A DNA stretch of 64,000 bases from assembly GCA_963682055.1 (NCBI GenBank), contig OY821745.1:16499501-16563500 (forward strand). The letters are read 5' to 3'. The notes below the pieces were generated by a model. The model was not told where the DNA came from. It ran no database searches and worked only from the letters and a program-made list of their open reading frames with translations. Position 1 is the first letter of the stretch, and each line of letters begins with the position of its first letter. Both the position numbers and the translations under genes were made by a program. This document shows positions 36,692 through 46,535 of the stretch, piece by piece. This stretch comes from Primula veris. Lineage: Eukaryota; Streptophyta; Magnoliopsida; Ericales; Primulaceae.

Positions 36692-37762
36692 ATGGCAGAG
36701 CCAGGTCCACATATTAAAGGCAGGTTGGGTATTTTACGACAGACCGGTCACATTTCTAATCAGACTTGGGATGCTGGAAGAGAAGCAGGTAGAGGAGATG
36801 CCAATAAGATTAGGGTTTATAATTATAGTTGGCAGATATCGACGCCTGAAAGGGTAGTTCAAAATATAATTAGGGCTGATTTTTACGGTATTCACACTAT
36901 AGGTAATTATACCGTAGACCCGAGGCTTGCTTACAGCCTTAGTTGATAGGTGGCGTGATGAGACGCACTCGTTCCATTTTGTCGGTGGAGAGTTGGGGAT
37001 ATCTTTACAGGATGTAGAGATTATGCTTGGTCTCAGGGTGGATGGTCTTGCTGTTACCCGGTCGGAGCGGAATGATAACAGGGCGAGCAGGTTGGATATG
37101 ATAGAGAGTTTGTTGGGTGTTAGACCGGCTGACAATCAAGTGGATACAAACTGTTTGACAGTTAGACTTGATTGGATGTTACACACCTTTGGTGAATTAC
37201 CCCCCAACCCTAGTGAGTAGCGTTTGCTATATCAGTCTAGGGCTGCCATGTTATTATTACTGGGGCACATGTGTTTTCGGATAAGAGCAGTGATAAGATT
37301 CCACTCTGGCCTCTGCCATTTCTGGAGGATTTTGACACATGTGCTGAGTATAGTTGGGGATCAGCTCTTCTGGCCTGGTTAGAGGCTAATCTATGCAAGT
37401 TGGTACGTTGTAAGGCAAACGGAGTAAGCGGGGCGGTGATGTTTCTGGATATGTGGGCGATTACCAGACTACTGCCAGTTAGACCATGTGAAGAGCTGCT
37501 GGAAGATATCGAGCCAACTGAGGGCTGGCCTAGGTTTCCCCTCGGTTACAGGTATGATATTATTTAGTTTTTGTATTGGATTTGTGTTTTTTTATTGTGT
37601 CATCTATCATTTAGTTAGCTGCCGGTTATATTTATTGTTTATCGGGTTTTGTTTGTATATTACAGATGGAAGATTTGGAGGCAAACTAACCTTAAGCCAT
37701 ATGTCTACGGACATAATGTGGTCCACATACGTGACCAGTTTGACAATATGTCGCCTGAACAG
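36692..37762 (+). pseudogene. Plant mobile domain gene of MULE-B, truncated
   Basis: Exon 1 (36692-37551) and exon 2 (37666-37762) correspond closely to those of MULE-A (MAEPGPHIKGRLGILRQTGH, GELGISLQDVEIMLGLRVDG, WKIWRQTN). An extra C near 36920 shifts the frame, AAG became TAG at about 37218, and a T missing near 37260 shifts the frame again. After exon 2 the sequence jumps, near 37885, from the MULE-A intron to the region after the MULE-A stop codon. Exons 3 and 4, with the acidic and Arg/Ser-rich tail, are therefore deleted. It keeps the CAG that MULE-A lost at the first stop, so the two copies were disabled independently. Confidence 0.85.
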
Positions 37763-37919
37763 GTAAATTTTAACTTTCTGCGAACATACATGCAACTTAC
37801 GTATTATATGTTGTATATGTTTGCATTGGTCTTATGCTCGCATAATTTATTACTATTATTTTGAAACCCTTGTATGTTCGCAGAATTTAATTTGATTCGT
37901 ATGTTTGATTTGTATGTAT

Positions 37920-38372
37920 TTTATGCAAACCGTAAAAAAAATGTACGGTTTGTACCCTTGATTTAAGCAGTGGTCTTTTTATGAATGTACTTTTTGCACT
38001 GAATCACGGTTAATAACGTAAAAAAAAAACTCTATAAACCGTAAAAGTAATCTACGGTTTGTAATGTAAATGACATTGGATATCATATCAATCAAATGCA
38101 TCCGACAACACTTTATTACTTTTTAATTATTATGAGTTGACAACCCTATCCGAAAATGACTACTCAATGCATTATTAAAGTTTGAAAATGACTACACCAA
38201 AAAAAACACTACAAACCGTAAAAGTAATCTACGGTTTGTAGTGTAAATGACATTGGATACCATATCTATCAAAATAAATCCGACAACACCTTATCTCTTT
38301 TGAATTATTATGAGTTGATAACCCTATCCGAAAATGACTACTCAATGCATTATTAAAGTTTGAAAATGACAC
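37920..38372. repeat. MULE-B intergenic palindromes and two 177-bp units
   Basis: The block holds one palindrome (gcaaaccgt...acggtttg near 37925) and two tandem copies of the unit described in MULE-A. Their palindromes have the centre aaaagtaatct rather than aaaattaatat. Confidence 0.85.
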
Positions 38373-38400
38373 CACCTTGTGGGGTTTCTGAAATTAACAC

Positions 38401-38408
38401 TATAAATA
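38401..38408 (+). promoter_or_regulatory. TATA box of the MULE-B transposase gene
   Basis: TATAAATA lies 125 bp before the ATG, in the same context as in MULE-A. Confidence 0.65.
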
Positions 38409-38525
38409 TGGCTCATTTTTTCCAATTCTAACAAACCCTAAAATCAAACACAAACACTTTTCAAAGATCTCTAAAAAAATACTCATTTCTCCCCCAAAAA
38501 AAATATAAACAAACACTTTCCGAAA

Positions 38526-41224
38526 ATGAATTACAACTATGGTTATGACAACAACCAATGGAATAACAACAATGCGAATTCATCTAGTGGCTCAAACGAT
38601 GAGCTAACTGATTATACAGAGTACTTTGAAGTTGATGAATTGACTTGGGAAACAAGGGATGAAATGCTTGCTGATCTTGCTAATGTGGCTGGAAATTGGG
38701 GTTTCATTCTTACGATTCGTAGGTCTGGAGGGGGTGATGGGAGCAGAACACCGTACGTTGATATTGTGTGTGATAAATCGGGGGTTTACGAAAAAAAGAA
38801 ACCATCTTCCGTAAATTCAGGTACAAAGAAAAAAGATTGTCCATTTTTCATTAAAGCTTACGTAGTTAATGGTGAATGGATGTGTCAAGTAGAAAATGGA
38901 CAACATAACCATCCACCTCCAACTTACCTCCAGGGGCAAGCACGACGTGCTCGTTTAACCCAAGATGAAAAATAAATGGTTAAAACTTTAAGGCAAATTA
39001 ATTTTAAAGTTAGTGCCATATTAGAGGCCATAAAAAATCGAAATCCTGACAATGTATCAAACACAAAAACGATACATAATTTTTTGGGTGGACTGGAATT
39101 TAAAGAACGAGATGGTAGAAACCCGATACAGGAACTGTTTAATTTGTTGGATAGCCATCGCTACACATTCTACTATAATATGAACCCAACAATCCATTGC
39201 CTTGAGAACTTGTTTTTTGCACACCCCGATTCTATAAGAATGTTCAAACCTTTTCCTGATGTCTTGTTAATGGATTGTACATATAGGACAAACCGTTTTA
39301 ATATGTCATTTCTAGAAGTCGTAGGAATAACATCAACGAACCAAACATATTGTTTAGGTTTTGTTTTCATGAGTGATGAGACAAAGGAAAGTTATATATG
39401 GGCATTGGAAAAATTCAAAGATACATTGAAGGGTTGTATACTACCTAGGGTGTTTGTAACCGATAGGGAAATGGCCTTGATAAATGCTTTTTCCGTTGTT
39501 TTTCCCGATTCTCATCATATTTTGTGCACTTTTCATATTACAAAAAATGTTTTGAAAAACTGCCGTAAAAAAATCCCTGACGAGGAGTGGCAAACGTTTC
39601 TAGATGATTGGGGTTTATTGGTTGATTCTGAGTCGATAGAGGAGTACAATCATAACCGAGCTTCTTTCAATTCCTCTTACAAATCGTACCCTGCCGTGAT
39701 TAAGTATGTAGACAAGCTTTTAAATGATTATGCTGAAAAGTTTGTTGCATGCTATACCAACCATACAACACATCTAGGTAACAGAACTAGCAATCGAGCC
39801 GAACAACAACATGCTAAGCTAAAAAGATCCCTTTTCACAAATACTGGCATGCTTGAAAATGTTTGGATAGAGGTGAATAGAATTCTAGAAAAACAGTTTG
39901 AGGATATTAAGATGAAGTTGGATAAATGCAAGTCTTATTTTCCACATTCAGAACGAACACCTCTATTTATAAATCTTAGGTCGTATATCACACACTATGC
40001 CTTTGATTTATTATTTTAAGAACACAAAAAATGTAGTGGCCAGGCTGATGAGAATTGTTCTTGCGGTTTCAAATTGTCTCACGGGTTACCTTGTCATCAT
40101 ATTATGAGTGAACATATTTTATTCGGGAAGCCTCTTCCTCTAGAATATGTTCATCCATTCTGGAAAAAATTAGACGTAATTGATGATAATGGAAACACCG
40201 ATGATTATGGGGTAGAGGGTGATCTAGAAGAGTTTAAAAGTGTTTATTCTAGCAAAACTAATGTTGAAAAACGGCGTATGAAAACACAACTCCGAGAGAT
40301 AACCGTACCATCTAGAACATCCATGAATGACCCCGAAGTGAGACAAAATAAGGGGAGACCTAGAAAGGGAGACAAATCTAGTAAGAGAGATAAGTCGGGA
40401 TGGGAGTATGTGGAGGAACAGAGTGCTGGTGCTAGTAGTGACAAGGGCAAAGGTAAGGCGGATGAAACACCGGAGGTAAGGGTAAACCCAACTAGGAGGC
40501 CGCGAAACCAGAATCCTAAACCCACCCCCAATAGGCCAACCTTCCTGTACAGTGATCAAATATGGGTCATGTTACATAGTTATATCGAAACGGTTTATGA
40601 TGTGCGTGGGGATGGTAACTGTGGGTTCCGGGTACTTGCAAATGCGACGGGTAAACAGCATGGGGAAGATGATTGGTATGCGATAAGATGTGAGTTGTTT
40701 CAAGAGCTGCAGCAAATGAAAGGTGTTTATTATGAGCTGTTTGAGAATCTTGACTTTGAAGGTTACCGGTATGATTATATTTTATCAAGTTTAAATTTTT
40801 ATCATTCTACAAATCCCGCACCTTCTGAGAAATGGATGAGATTTCCGTCTTATGCTTTTTTAATTGCTTCTCATTACAATATGCCAATTGTATTGTTGTC
40901 CTTATGGCAAAATAAAAATTTAGGGGTAAACATGTGGAACGCTACTTTTTTACCTCTTTATACTGGTCCGCCTCAGGGAACGACATATTACATCCCGACT
41001 GTAATGGTGTTCGTCAACAGTTGTCACTATGCTCAGGTTTTCCTAAAGAAGAAGGGATCTTCTCAATGACAGGAATTATAACACGGTGGGAACAAACACG
41101 CACTGAGGCAGCTACGTCATGGAAGGAACTTTTTCGACCAAATTTCAAGTTATATATGGCGCTGGAAAAGCAATCGGGAAAGCAAAAAGCAAATGAAGAA
41201 GAAGCTATAGACCTAAGTCCATAA
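38526..41224 (+). pseudogene. MULE transposase fused to OTU protease, MULE-B copy (nearly intact)
   Basis: About 900 codons in one exon. FAR1-type zinc finger at residues ~70-140 (CDKSGVYE, DCPFFIKAYVVNGEWMC, HNH). DDE core with MDCTYRTNRFN, FVTDREMALI and HHILCTFHI. SWIM finger CSCGFKLSHGLPCHH at about 40056. Then a charged linker (RPRKGDKSSKRDKSGWEY) and an OTU domain with the expected catalytic Asp/Cys motif GDGNCGFR and His motif NSCHYAQ. Two stops (TAA at 38973 and TAA at 40017, where MULE-A has GAG and CAA) and one frameshift near 41040 break it. After that frameshift the tail TRWEQTRTEAATSWKELF is conserved with MULE-A. OTU domains cleave ubiquitin-like conjugates; a function for this one in transposition or in countering the host is unproven. 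Confidence 0.92.
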
Positions 41225-41796
41225 TCAGTTTTTTATTTTTAATTTTATGTAAATTACTATTTTTTCCAATTTGTTGTAAATTTATATGATGTAAACAAAT
41301 GTTTAATAAATTTGTTTTATGAAATTTAGTTCATGTTTGCATATTGAGTTAATTTCTTTTATGAAATTTATATAATTTATGATTGTTTCATTCAAGAAAA
41401 TTGACGATTGACACCAAATTGACGACTTAGTTAATGTTTCATATTGCGTTATACAAGTGTTAAAAACAAACCAAAGGTACTTCACAAAAATTGACGATTT
41501 AGTTAATGATTCAATAAATATCAACTTATACACTTGACAAAAATATAACATGAACCAAAAACATAAAATTTATCAAATCAACTTTTTTTGTGTAAATTTG
41601 TGTAAAATTTGTGTTTATTTTGAGAGAATTTTAGAATATTGGTAATTTATTTTATGTAAAATTTTAAAAATAAGGCATTTAGTTTTTTTATTAAAAAAAA
41701 AATCATGTTTAATTTGAAAAAAATATTCAGTATTTTAATTTTAATTATTAGAATTTTAATTTTAATTTTTAATGTGTAAATTCTGAAAAATGATGC

Positions 41797-41953
41797 AGAC
41801 CGTAGATTAAATCTACGGTTTACAGTGATTCACTGCAAACCGTAGATTTAATCTACGGTCTGCATCATTTTTCAGAATTCACTGTAAACCGTAGATTAAA
41901 TTTACGGTATGCATTGAATCAATGCAGACCGTAGATTTAATCTACGGTCTGTG
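41797..41953. repeat. Right terminal palindrome array of MULE-B
   Basis: Four palindromes with the CCGTAGATTTAATCTACGG core or centre variants. The first two lie in a larger inverted arrangement: 'attctgaaaaatgatgcaga' at the start mirrors 'tctgcatcatttttcagaat'. Confidence 0.9.
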
Positions 41954-42001
41954 CGTTTATACAGAATTTTTGCAGTTAAATAATCCAACCTCTATTCTAT
42001 A

Positions 42002-42953
42002 CTCGGGTGTGTGTGTATTCTAAAGAGACTGGTATTCTCTGAAAGTTGGTAGGTTTTAAAGTAAATTACTGAAACAATACTAGTTTTGTAAAAAATGGGG
42101 TTTCATAGGATTATTACAAAGCTTTCGTAGCTATCTTTAAAAAATTTTAATTTGACTACCACATTATAATAACTTTTCAATTTAGGTACCACCGTCTAAA
42201 TTAATCACGAAATCATGTCACGTGACATTTGACAAACGTTAATTTGATAGGCTAATTTGACAATTTTGCATAAAAATATGTCATATTAGAAAAAACGTTT
42301 TCACCAATTTCACACAAAAAATTAACAACAATCATCAGCAAAAATCTCATGAGTCATATGCCCATATGAATAAATCGGATTCATTTTTGTTCTCCTGCTT
42401 TTTTTAGGTAAGCATATTCTAGTTTTTGGGGGCCATTCGATCAAAAGCAATCTCATCCAAGTTTCAACAACAATTATGAAAATATTACTATATTGAATTG
42501 CCTACATACACTACTCGGTTAGCATGAGTAGTTAAAAAATAAGAAGTTCTCAATGCGATTACGGTACGTTATTTTAGAGTAACACTACCGTACACCCGAT
42601 AAATGTGTGACATCCACTAAAAGTCCAACAACTATTAATGAACCCAAAATAACTACTAGCCTAAAATTAATTTAAATTTAAAAGTAAAATATTCTATTGG
42701 TTGACACACTAAATTATAGTGCACCGTATGAAAATAAAAATAAAAATCAAATTTATCAACCGTACCAAAAAAGTATCTGATGCATTTCAAATACGTTACG
42801 TAAAAAATAAAAATCAAATTTATCAATCGTATTGAAAAAGTATCGGATATATGTAATCGTGTCAACCTTTTTTTACTTATTTTTTTTCATAGTTTCTGTT
42901 GACCATTAAATTTGATTGTTTTTTATACCCATACAAAACTAAAACTAAGATAG
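42002..42953. other. Spacer between MULE-B and the retrotransposon
   Basis: No gene is recognisable. A unit of about 77 bp is duplicated at 42735-42855 (aataaaaatcaaatttatca, then 'aaaaagtatc'). The last bases before the LTR, gttac (42954-42958), would be the 5-bp target duplication, but its partner is outside the window. Confidence 0.5.
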
Positions 42954-43268
42954 GTTACTGATAAAGCCATAACTTTGGTCGGTCGCGTTAGGCTTTTCAA
43001 CAATGATATAATGGTAAATCAACCGTGAATAAAGGAAACTTCCTGATCTTTATTATTGCTCGGATTAGTATTTCGGTTTTACAACTATGCTCGATATGAC
43101 TATTTAATCTCTCGTCTTGATCTTTCTCCTCTTTTATTCGGTGCTCGGCTGTCTTGTCTCGGTTTATTTCTCGAAGTGATATGCTTTGGTTAGTTTCTCT
43201 CTTTTCTTAACTTCTCTCTATATTTTTTGGATAGATTTTCTGGTCCTTTTCTAGGAGGGGTAGTTGGC

Positions 43269-43501
43269 TATTTATAGGCAACTGCGCCTTCTAGGATATT
43301 GACATGTCTTCATCCCAGGGAGTTTTCAGACGAGGGTCCCCCTTTGATTGGGCTTGGGCTTTGGGTAGTAGCATCTCAATTCCTTATAAAAAGTATGAGA
43401 TGACCCATTTAAGCGTTGGATACCTATTTATAAAGGGGGTTGATTATGACCCGAATAAAATATTCGGGTCTGATTTTTATGTTCTATCAAGTGCTCTCTG
43501 A
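43269..43501 (+). other. Possible small plus-strand gene at the LTR outer end (second copy 54508-54740)
   Basis: A TATA-like tatttataggc precedes an ATG at 43304 (54543 on the right) and a 65-codon frame beginning MSSSQGVFRRG. It has no recognisable domain and is conserved in both LTRs only because they are near-identical. A second TATA-like motif (tatttataaaggggg) lies inside it. I cannot tell leader from gene. Confidence 0.25.
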
Positions 43502-43731
43502 CTTCCTCGGCGTGGTTTCCATGTCGGGGGAGTCATGTTCGGTTTGTCGAGAACGTTACGTCGGTCTTGTTTTTCCCAATGCTTCATCGAGAAACGCAAT
43601 AGACTCGTGACGGTTCCCAGGGGGGTATATTTAATGTTTCCTATCCTAATATCTTTTTTCGAGGAAAACTCCTATAAAGGGGTGGCTTCCTCCATAATTA
43701 GGCATTTTACTACTAATTTGCCCTCGACATA

Positions 43732-44052
43732 ATGGCTTCTTCTGGTTCTACTGGTGAGAGCTCCTTTAATTATATTTCATATTTAGAAACGGAAATCAAG
43801 AAATCTCGTACCGCGAATAAGAAACTTGTGGCCAAGGTGTCAAACTACAAGAAAAGGTTGTCTGACATGGATTCTGATCATCATGTGACGATGGCCGATC
43901 GGGATTGGGCCTATGAGCATATAAAGAAGCTCGAGGCTAATCTGGCTAAGCAGAAGGCAGCAAAAAGGGCCTATAAGCTTGCCTTCAAGGAGTTGCATGC
44001 TCGGTCCAAACCGAGTTCGGATGAAGATGAAGAAGGCTCTTCCTCGAAATAA
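43732..44052 (+). CDS. LTR antisense gene a: small coiled-coil protein (left copy)
   Basis: 106 residues of unknown function. After a Ser/Gly-rich start comes a coiled coil (SYLETEIKKSRTANKKLVAK, then HIKKLEANLAKQKAAKRAYK). It ends in a conserved block KRAYKLAFKELHARSK followed by an acidic, Ser-rich tail. TATAAAGG lies at 43673 and AATAAA at 44132, so it looks like a self-contained Pol II gene. Its C-terminal block matches that of gene b downstream (KRAYKLALKEVYARSK), indicating tandem duplication. Confidence 0.6.
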   Translation: MASSGSTGESSFNYISYLETEIKKSRTANKKLVAKVSNYKKRLSDMDSDHHVTMADRDWAYEHIKKLEANLAKQKAAKRAYKLAFKELHARSKPSSDEDEEGSSSK

Positions 44053-44300
44053 TTAGTCTTTTGTAATTTCTGTCGTAATTTTTCTTGAATGGGGAGTCTT
44101 CTCCTCAGTTGTAATCGAAGTTTTTGGAATTAATAAAACATTTCCCTTTCCTTGTTCTTGTCTGTTTATCTTCTTGATGTCTTTTTGGGATGACTTTAAT
44201 TGGATTTGGAACTGTGGTTAAACTTACCTTAAATGCTCTTGGGAAGTTCAAGAGGTTGTATTTATTCGAGATGACCTTTGACCTACTCCTTGTTTCTTCT

Positions 44301-44308
44301 TATAAAAG
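44301..44308 (+). promoter_or_regulatory. TATA box of LTR gene b
   Basis: TATAAAAG lies 57 bp before the ATG of gene b; the same motif sits at 55540 in the right LTR. It is one of several TATA motifs (43673, 44301, 45237, 58522) placed about 60-90 bp before each small LTR gene. Confidence 0.6.
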
Positions 44309-44357
44309 GGGACTGTCCCAGTATTTTTTATGCGGTTCATTCTTTATTAACGAACAA

Positions 44358-44696
44358 ATGGCTTCTCCTCTCGAAAAGTATGGTGACAACCTTCCTGAAT
44401 ACATTGCCCGTCTGGAAGAGGAAGTTCAGAAGGTGCGTTATCTCGAGAAGAGGGTTGCCTGGCTGTCGGTGGAAGCTCGTCGGGCCGCCGAACTAGACGA
44501 GCGATTGGACGCCCTCGAGAAGGAGCACCAGAGGTCTTTGCTCGACAGTATTCGTGCTCGTGCCCGGATCAAAGAGCTCGAGGCCTCCAGAGATAGGCAG
44601 CTTGCTTCCAAGAGGGCTTACAAATTGGCCCTTAAGGAAGTGTATGCTCGGTCGAAAAGGAAGCCGAATGACGAAGCGGGCCCTTCTATGAAATGA
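44358..44696 (+). CDS. LTR antisense gene b: small coiled-coil protein (left copy)
   Basis: 112 residues, almost entirely predicted coiled coil (YIARLEEEVQKVRYLEKRVA, DERLDALEKEHQRSLLDSIR) ending in KRAYKLALKEVYARSKRKPN and a short acidic/Ser tail. A TATA box lies at 44301 and AATAAAG at about 44758. The in-frame upstream extension to 44190 would include the TATA box, so the ATG at 44358 is chosen. Paralogue of gene a. Function unknown. Confidence 0.6.
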   Translation: MASPLEKYGDNLPEYIARLEEEVQKVRYLEKRVAWLSVEARRAAELDERLDALEKEHQRSLLDSIRARARIKELEASRDRQLASKRAYKLALKEVYARSKRKPNDEAGPSMK

Positions 44697-45328
44697 TTTT
44701 ATTGTCTTCATTGTATTTTCTCTTTGTGCTTCTTCTGTAACGAAGTATCAACCAATCAATAAAGATTTCTTTTTCTTGTTTATATCTGAATTACTTTCCC
44801 AATGCAATTTATTTTGACTGCGCACGCTTGTGGCCTCATTAATGCTTTTCTTGGGCCTGGCGTTTGATCTTATCCATTGCACCTTCTTATTCTTTATATC
44901 TAGGGATTAATAGGATTTCTTGAGCCTTGTGCGTATAAAATCCTATTCACCAGAGTTTTCTTGAGCCTTGCGCAAAAGATCTGGGATATTTATTTGAACC
45001 GCTGTCCTTCCCAAAAATGACGCGTGTTTTGTTGCCATTATTACTTACCCCCTTTAAATATTGGTAAGAATCCAAGCGTTTCTTGAACAGGTGTGGCTTT
45101 TAATTACTCACGCTCTTTAGTCTTTTGGGAATCCAAACGTCTTTCTTGAACAGTCACCTCTTTTGAGTGCCATCGCTTCTGAATACCCATTGGCGAATGG
45201 TTGCGACTCTCAATCCCAGCCCCCATACAATTGATCTATAAATACCTGCTTACAGCATGGTTACATCCACACTTCTCATCATATTATTTTCCCCCATATA
45301 TAGACCCTCATCTTATAATTTCCCTAAG

Positions 45329-45607
45329 ATGTCTGGTCCTTTCACCCAATCAGCATTAGCTTTGCAAGTGGAGGCCTTTGAAGCCTCCCATAACCATGTA
45401 CAAAGGTTGTTGAGGGATGCCGAGGAGGAATTGAAGGTGATGCGTTATCACCATACCGAGATGGTTCGGGAATTAACTTGGCTAAGATCCGAACTGGATT
45501 ACTGCCGACGTGCTCGTCAGGCTCTAGTCGAAGAGAATGAGATGCTAAGGGGGAATCCGACACTGAGGGACAGGGATGTCTCTGCCGGGCCCTCTCATCG
45601 ATACTGA
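45329..45607 (+). CDS. LTR antisense gene c: small coiled-coil protein (left copy)
   Basis: 92 residues starting MSGPFTQSALALQVEAFEAS and continuing as a coiled coil (HVQRLLRDAEEELKVMRYHH, RARQALVEENEMLRG). TATAAATA at 45237. A single C/T difference from the right copy creates an earlier stop (TGA for CGA), removing five residues. The start MSGP is shared with gene d of the right LTR. Followed by a long pyrimidine tract. Function unknown. Confidence 0.55.
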   Translation: MSGPFTQSALALQVEAFEASHNHVQRLLRDAEEELKVMRYHHTEMVRELTWLRSELDYCRRARQALVEENEMLRGNPTLRDRDVSAGPSHRY

Positions 45608-45950
45608 TCGACTTCCCCCTAACCTTCCCCCTTCCTTTTTTCTTTTTCTCTGCTCTTTCCCCATCTTTTCCCATCTCTTCCTTTTTCTTCTTTTTTTTTA
45701 TTTTCTCCGTTTCCATCATTTCTTCCTCTTTCTCTCTTGTGTTTTCTTTTTTTTATACTCTGTTTTCTCGTACTTTTTATTCTTTTCTTTTTTCGTTTCT
45801 TTTTTGTTTCATTGACTTCCTTTTTAGTTGTCGGTCTCCTTCGTCTCTTTATCTTCTTCTCATCTGTTTTTCTTCTGTGCCTCCTATTTCTTTTTCTTCA
45901 TCTTCTCTCCCATCACTCTTTCTCTTTTCTCTTTTTTTTTTTTTTTATGC
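45608..45950. repeat. Long polypyrimidine tract in left LTR (polypurine on the gag-pol strand)
   Basis: Some 340 bp is almost entirely C and T on the plus strand, with only scattered A and G. The right LTR has the same tract (56862-57173), with an 11-nt indel. ORFs across it are Phe/Leu/Ser-only and are not genes. Confidence 0.9.
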
Positions 45951-46034
45951 ACCACTACGATGTAACAATCATCCCTGTGATCCTAAGGGTTTAGTGTTAC
46001 ATCTAGGGTTTTTGTCATTTTGATCCTAATTTGA

Positions 46035-46396
46035 CAAAGGAACTTCTCAGTGCCCTACGACGTTCTCGTGATGAAGCCCGAGGTCGTGTGACGAGCTTGA
46101 GCTTGGTCCTTGGGGCCGTTTTCGAGGACGCGGATCTGCTGCTATCCTTTGCCAAAGCGTATTGGGCCCGAGCTCGCGCTTTAGAGGTGCTGGAGCATAT
46201 AAACGGAATGAGTGGTGTGTCCCGGGCAGAGCGCATGGTGGATGCGAAGGCCGGGGTAACTGAAACCACTGTTGCCTTGAACCGAATCGAGGCGGTCATT
46301 CGTGAGCGTTTGGGGACGCAAATTAATTCATTGCGAGATATTCATTTTGCCGATGTAGTAGAGACTTCGGCGTCTGTTGAGGGGTTGTCGGATTAG
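46035..46396 (+). pseudogene. LTR antisense gene f, 5'-truncated (left copy)
   Basis: Begins directly after the deletion filler and retains only the last ~120 of about 190 residues seen in the right LTR (ELLSALRRSRDEARGRVTSL to VETSASVEGLSD). Without the N-terminus and promoter it should be inactive. Confidence 0.8.
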
Positions 46397-46445
46397 TAAA
46401 ATAGCTTGTTTTGTCGTTTTCTTTGTAGCTTGTATAAAAAATTCT

Positions 46446-46448
<3 letters not shown>

Positions 46449-46478
<30 letters not shown>
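46449..46478. repeat. Poly(T) tract, 30 nt (24 nt in the right LTR at 62971)
   Basis: Homopolymer run before gene g. The length differs between the LTRs, as expected of slippage since insertion. Confidence 0.9.
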
Positions 46479-46480
<2 letters not shown>

Positions 46481-46535
46481 TCATCTTTTCTCGTTCTTCT
46501 CCCCCCCTCTTTTTTTTTTATAGGCACATGCTACT

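Larger units (their letters stand above)
35338..41992 (+). mobile_element. MULE-B: 6.7 kb second copy of the PMD + transposase-OTU Mutator-like family
   Basis: The left end begins GAGACGGACTTTTTAAACTG and the reverse complement of the right end begins GAGGTTGGATTATTTAACTG; both continue (aatttctg, aacgc) into palindrome arrays. The flanking 9-mers tattctacg (35329-35337) and tattctata (41993-42001) agree at 7 of 9 positions, consistent with a target duplication that has mutated. Gene order and sequence follow MULE-A closely. It is shorter mainly because the last two PMD exons are missing and one 177-bp repeat fewer is present. Confidence 0.9.

Noticed and set aside
45576..46023. Phe/Leu/Ser-rich ORFs on the plus strand (and matching ones at 56815-57442)
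   Set aside because: They are translations of a polypyrimidine tract in several overlapping frames, with no start context or domain.
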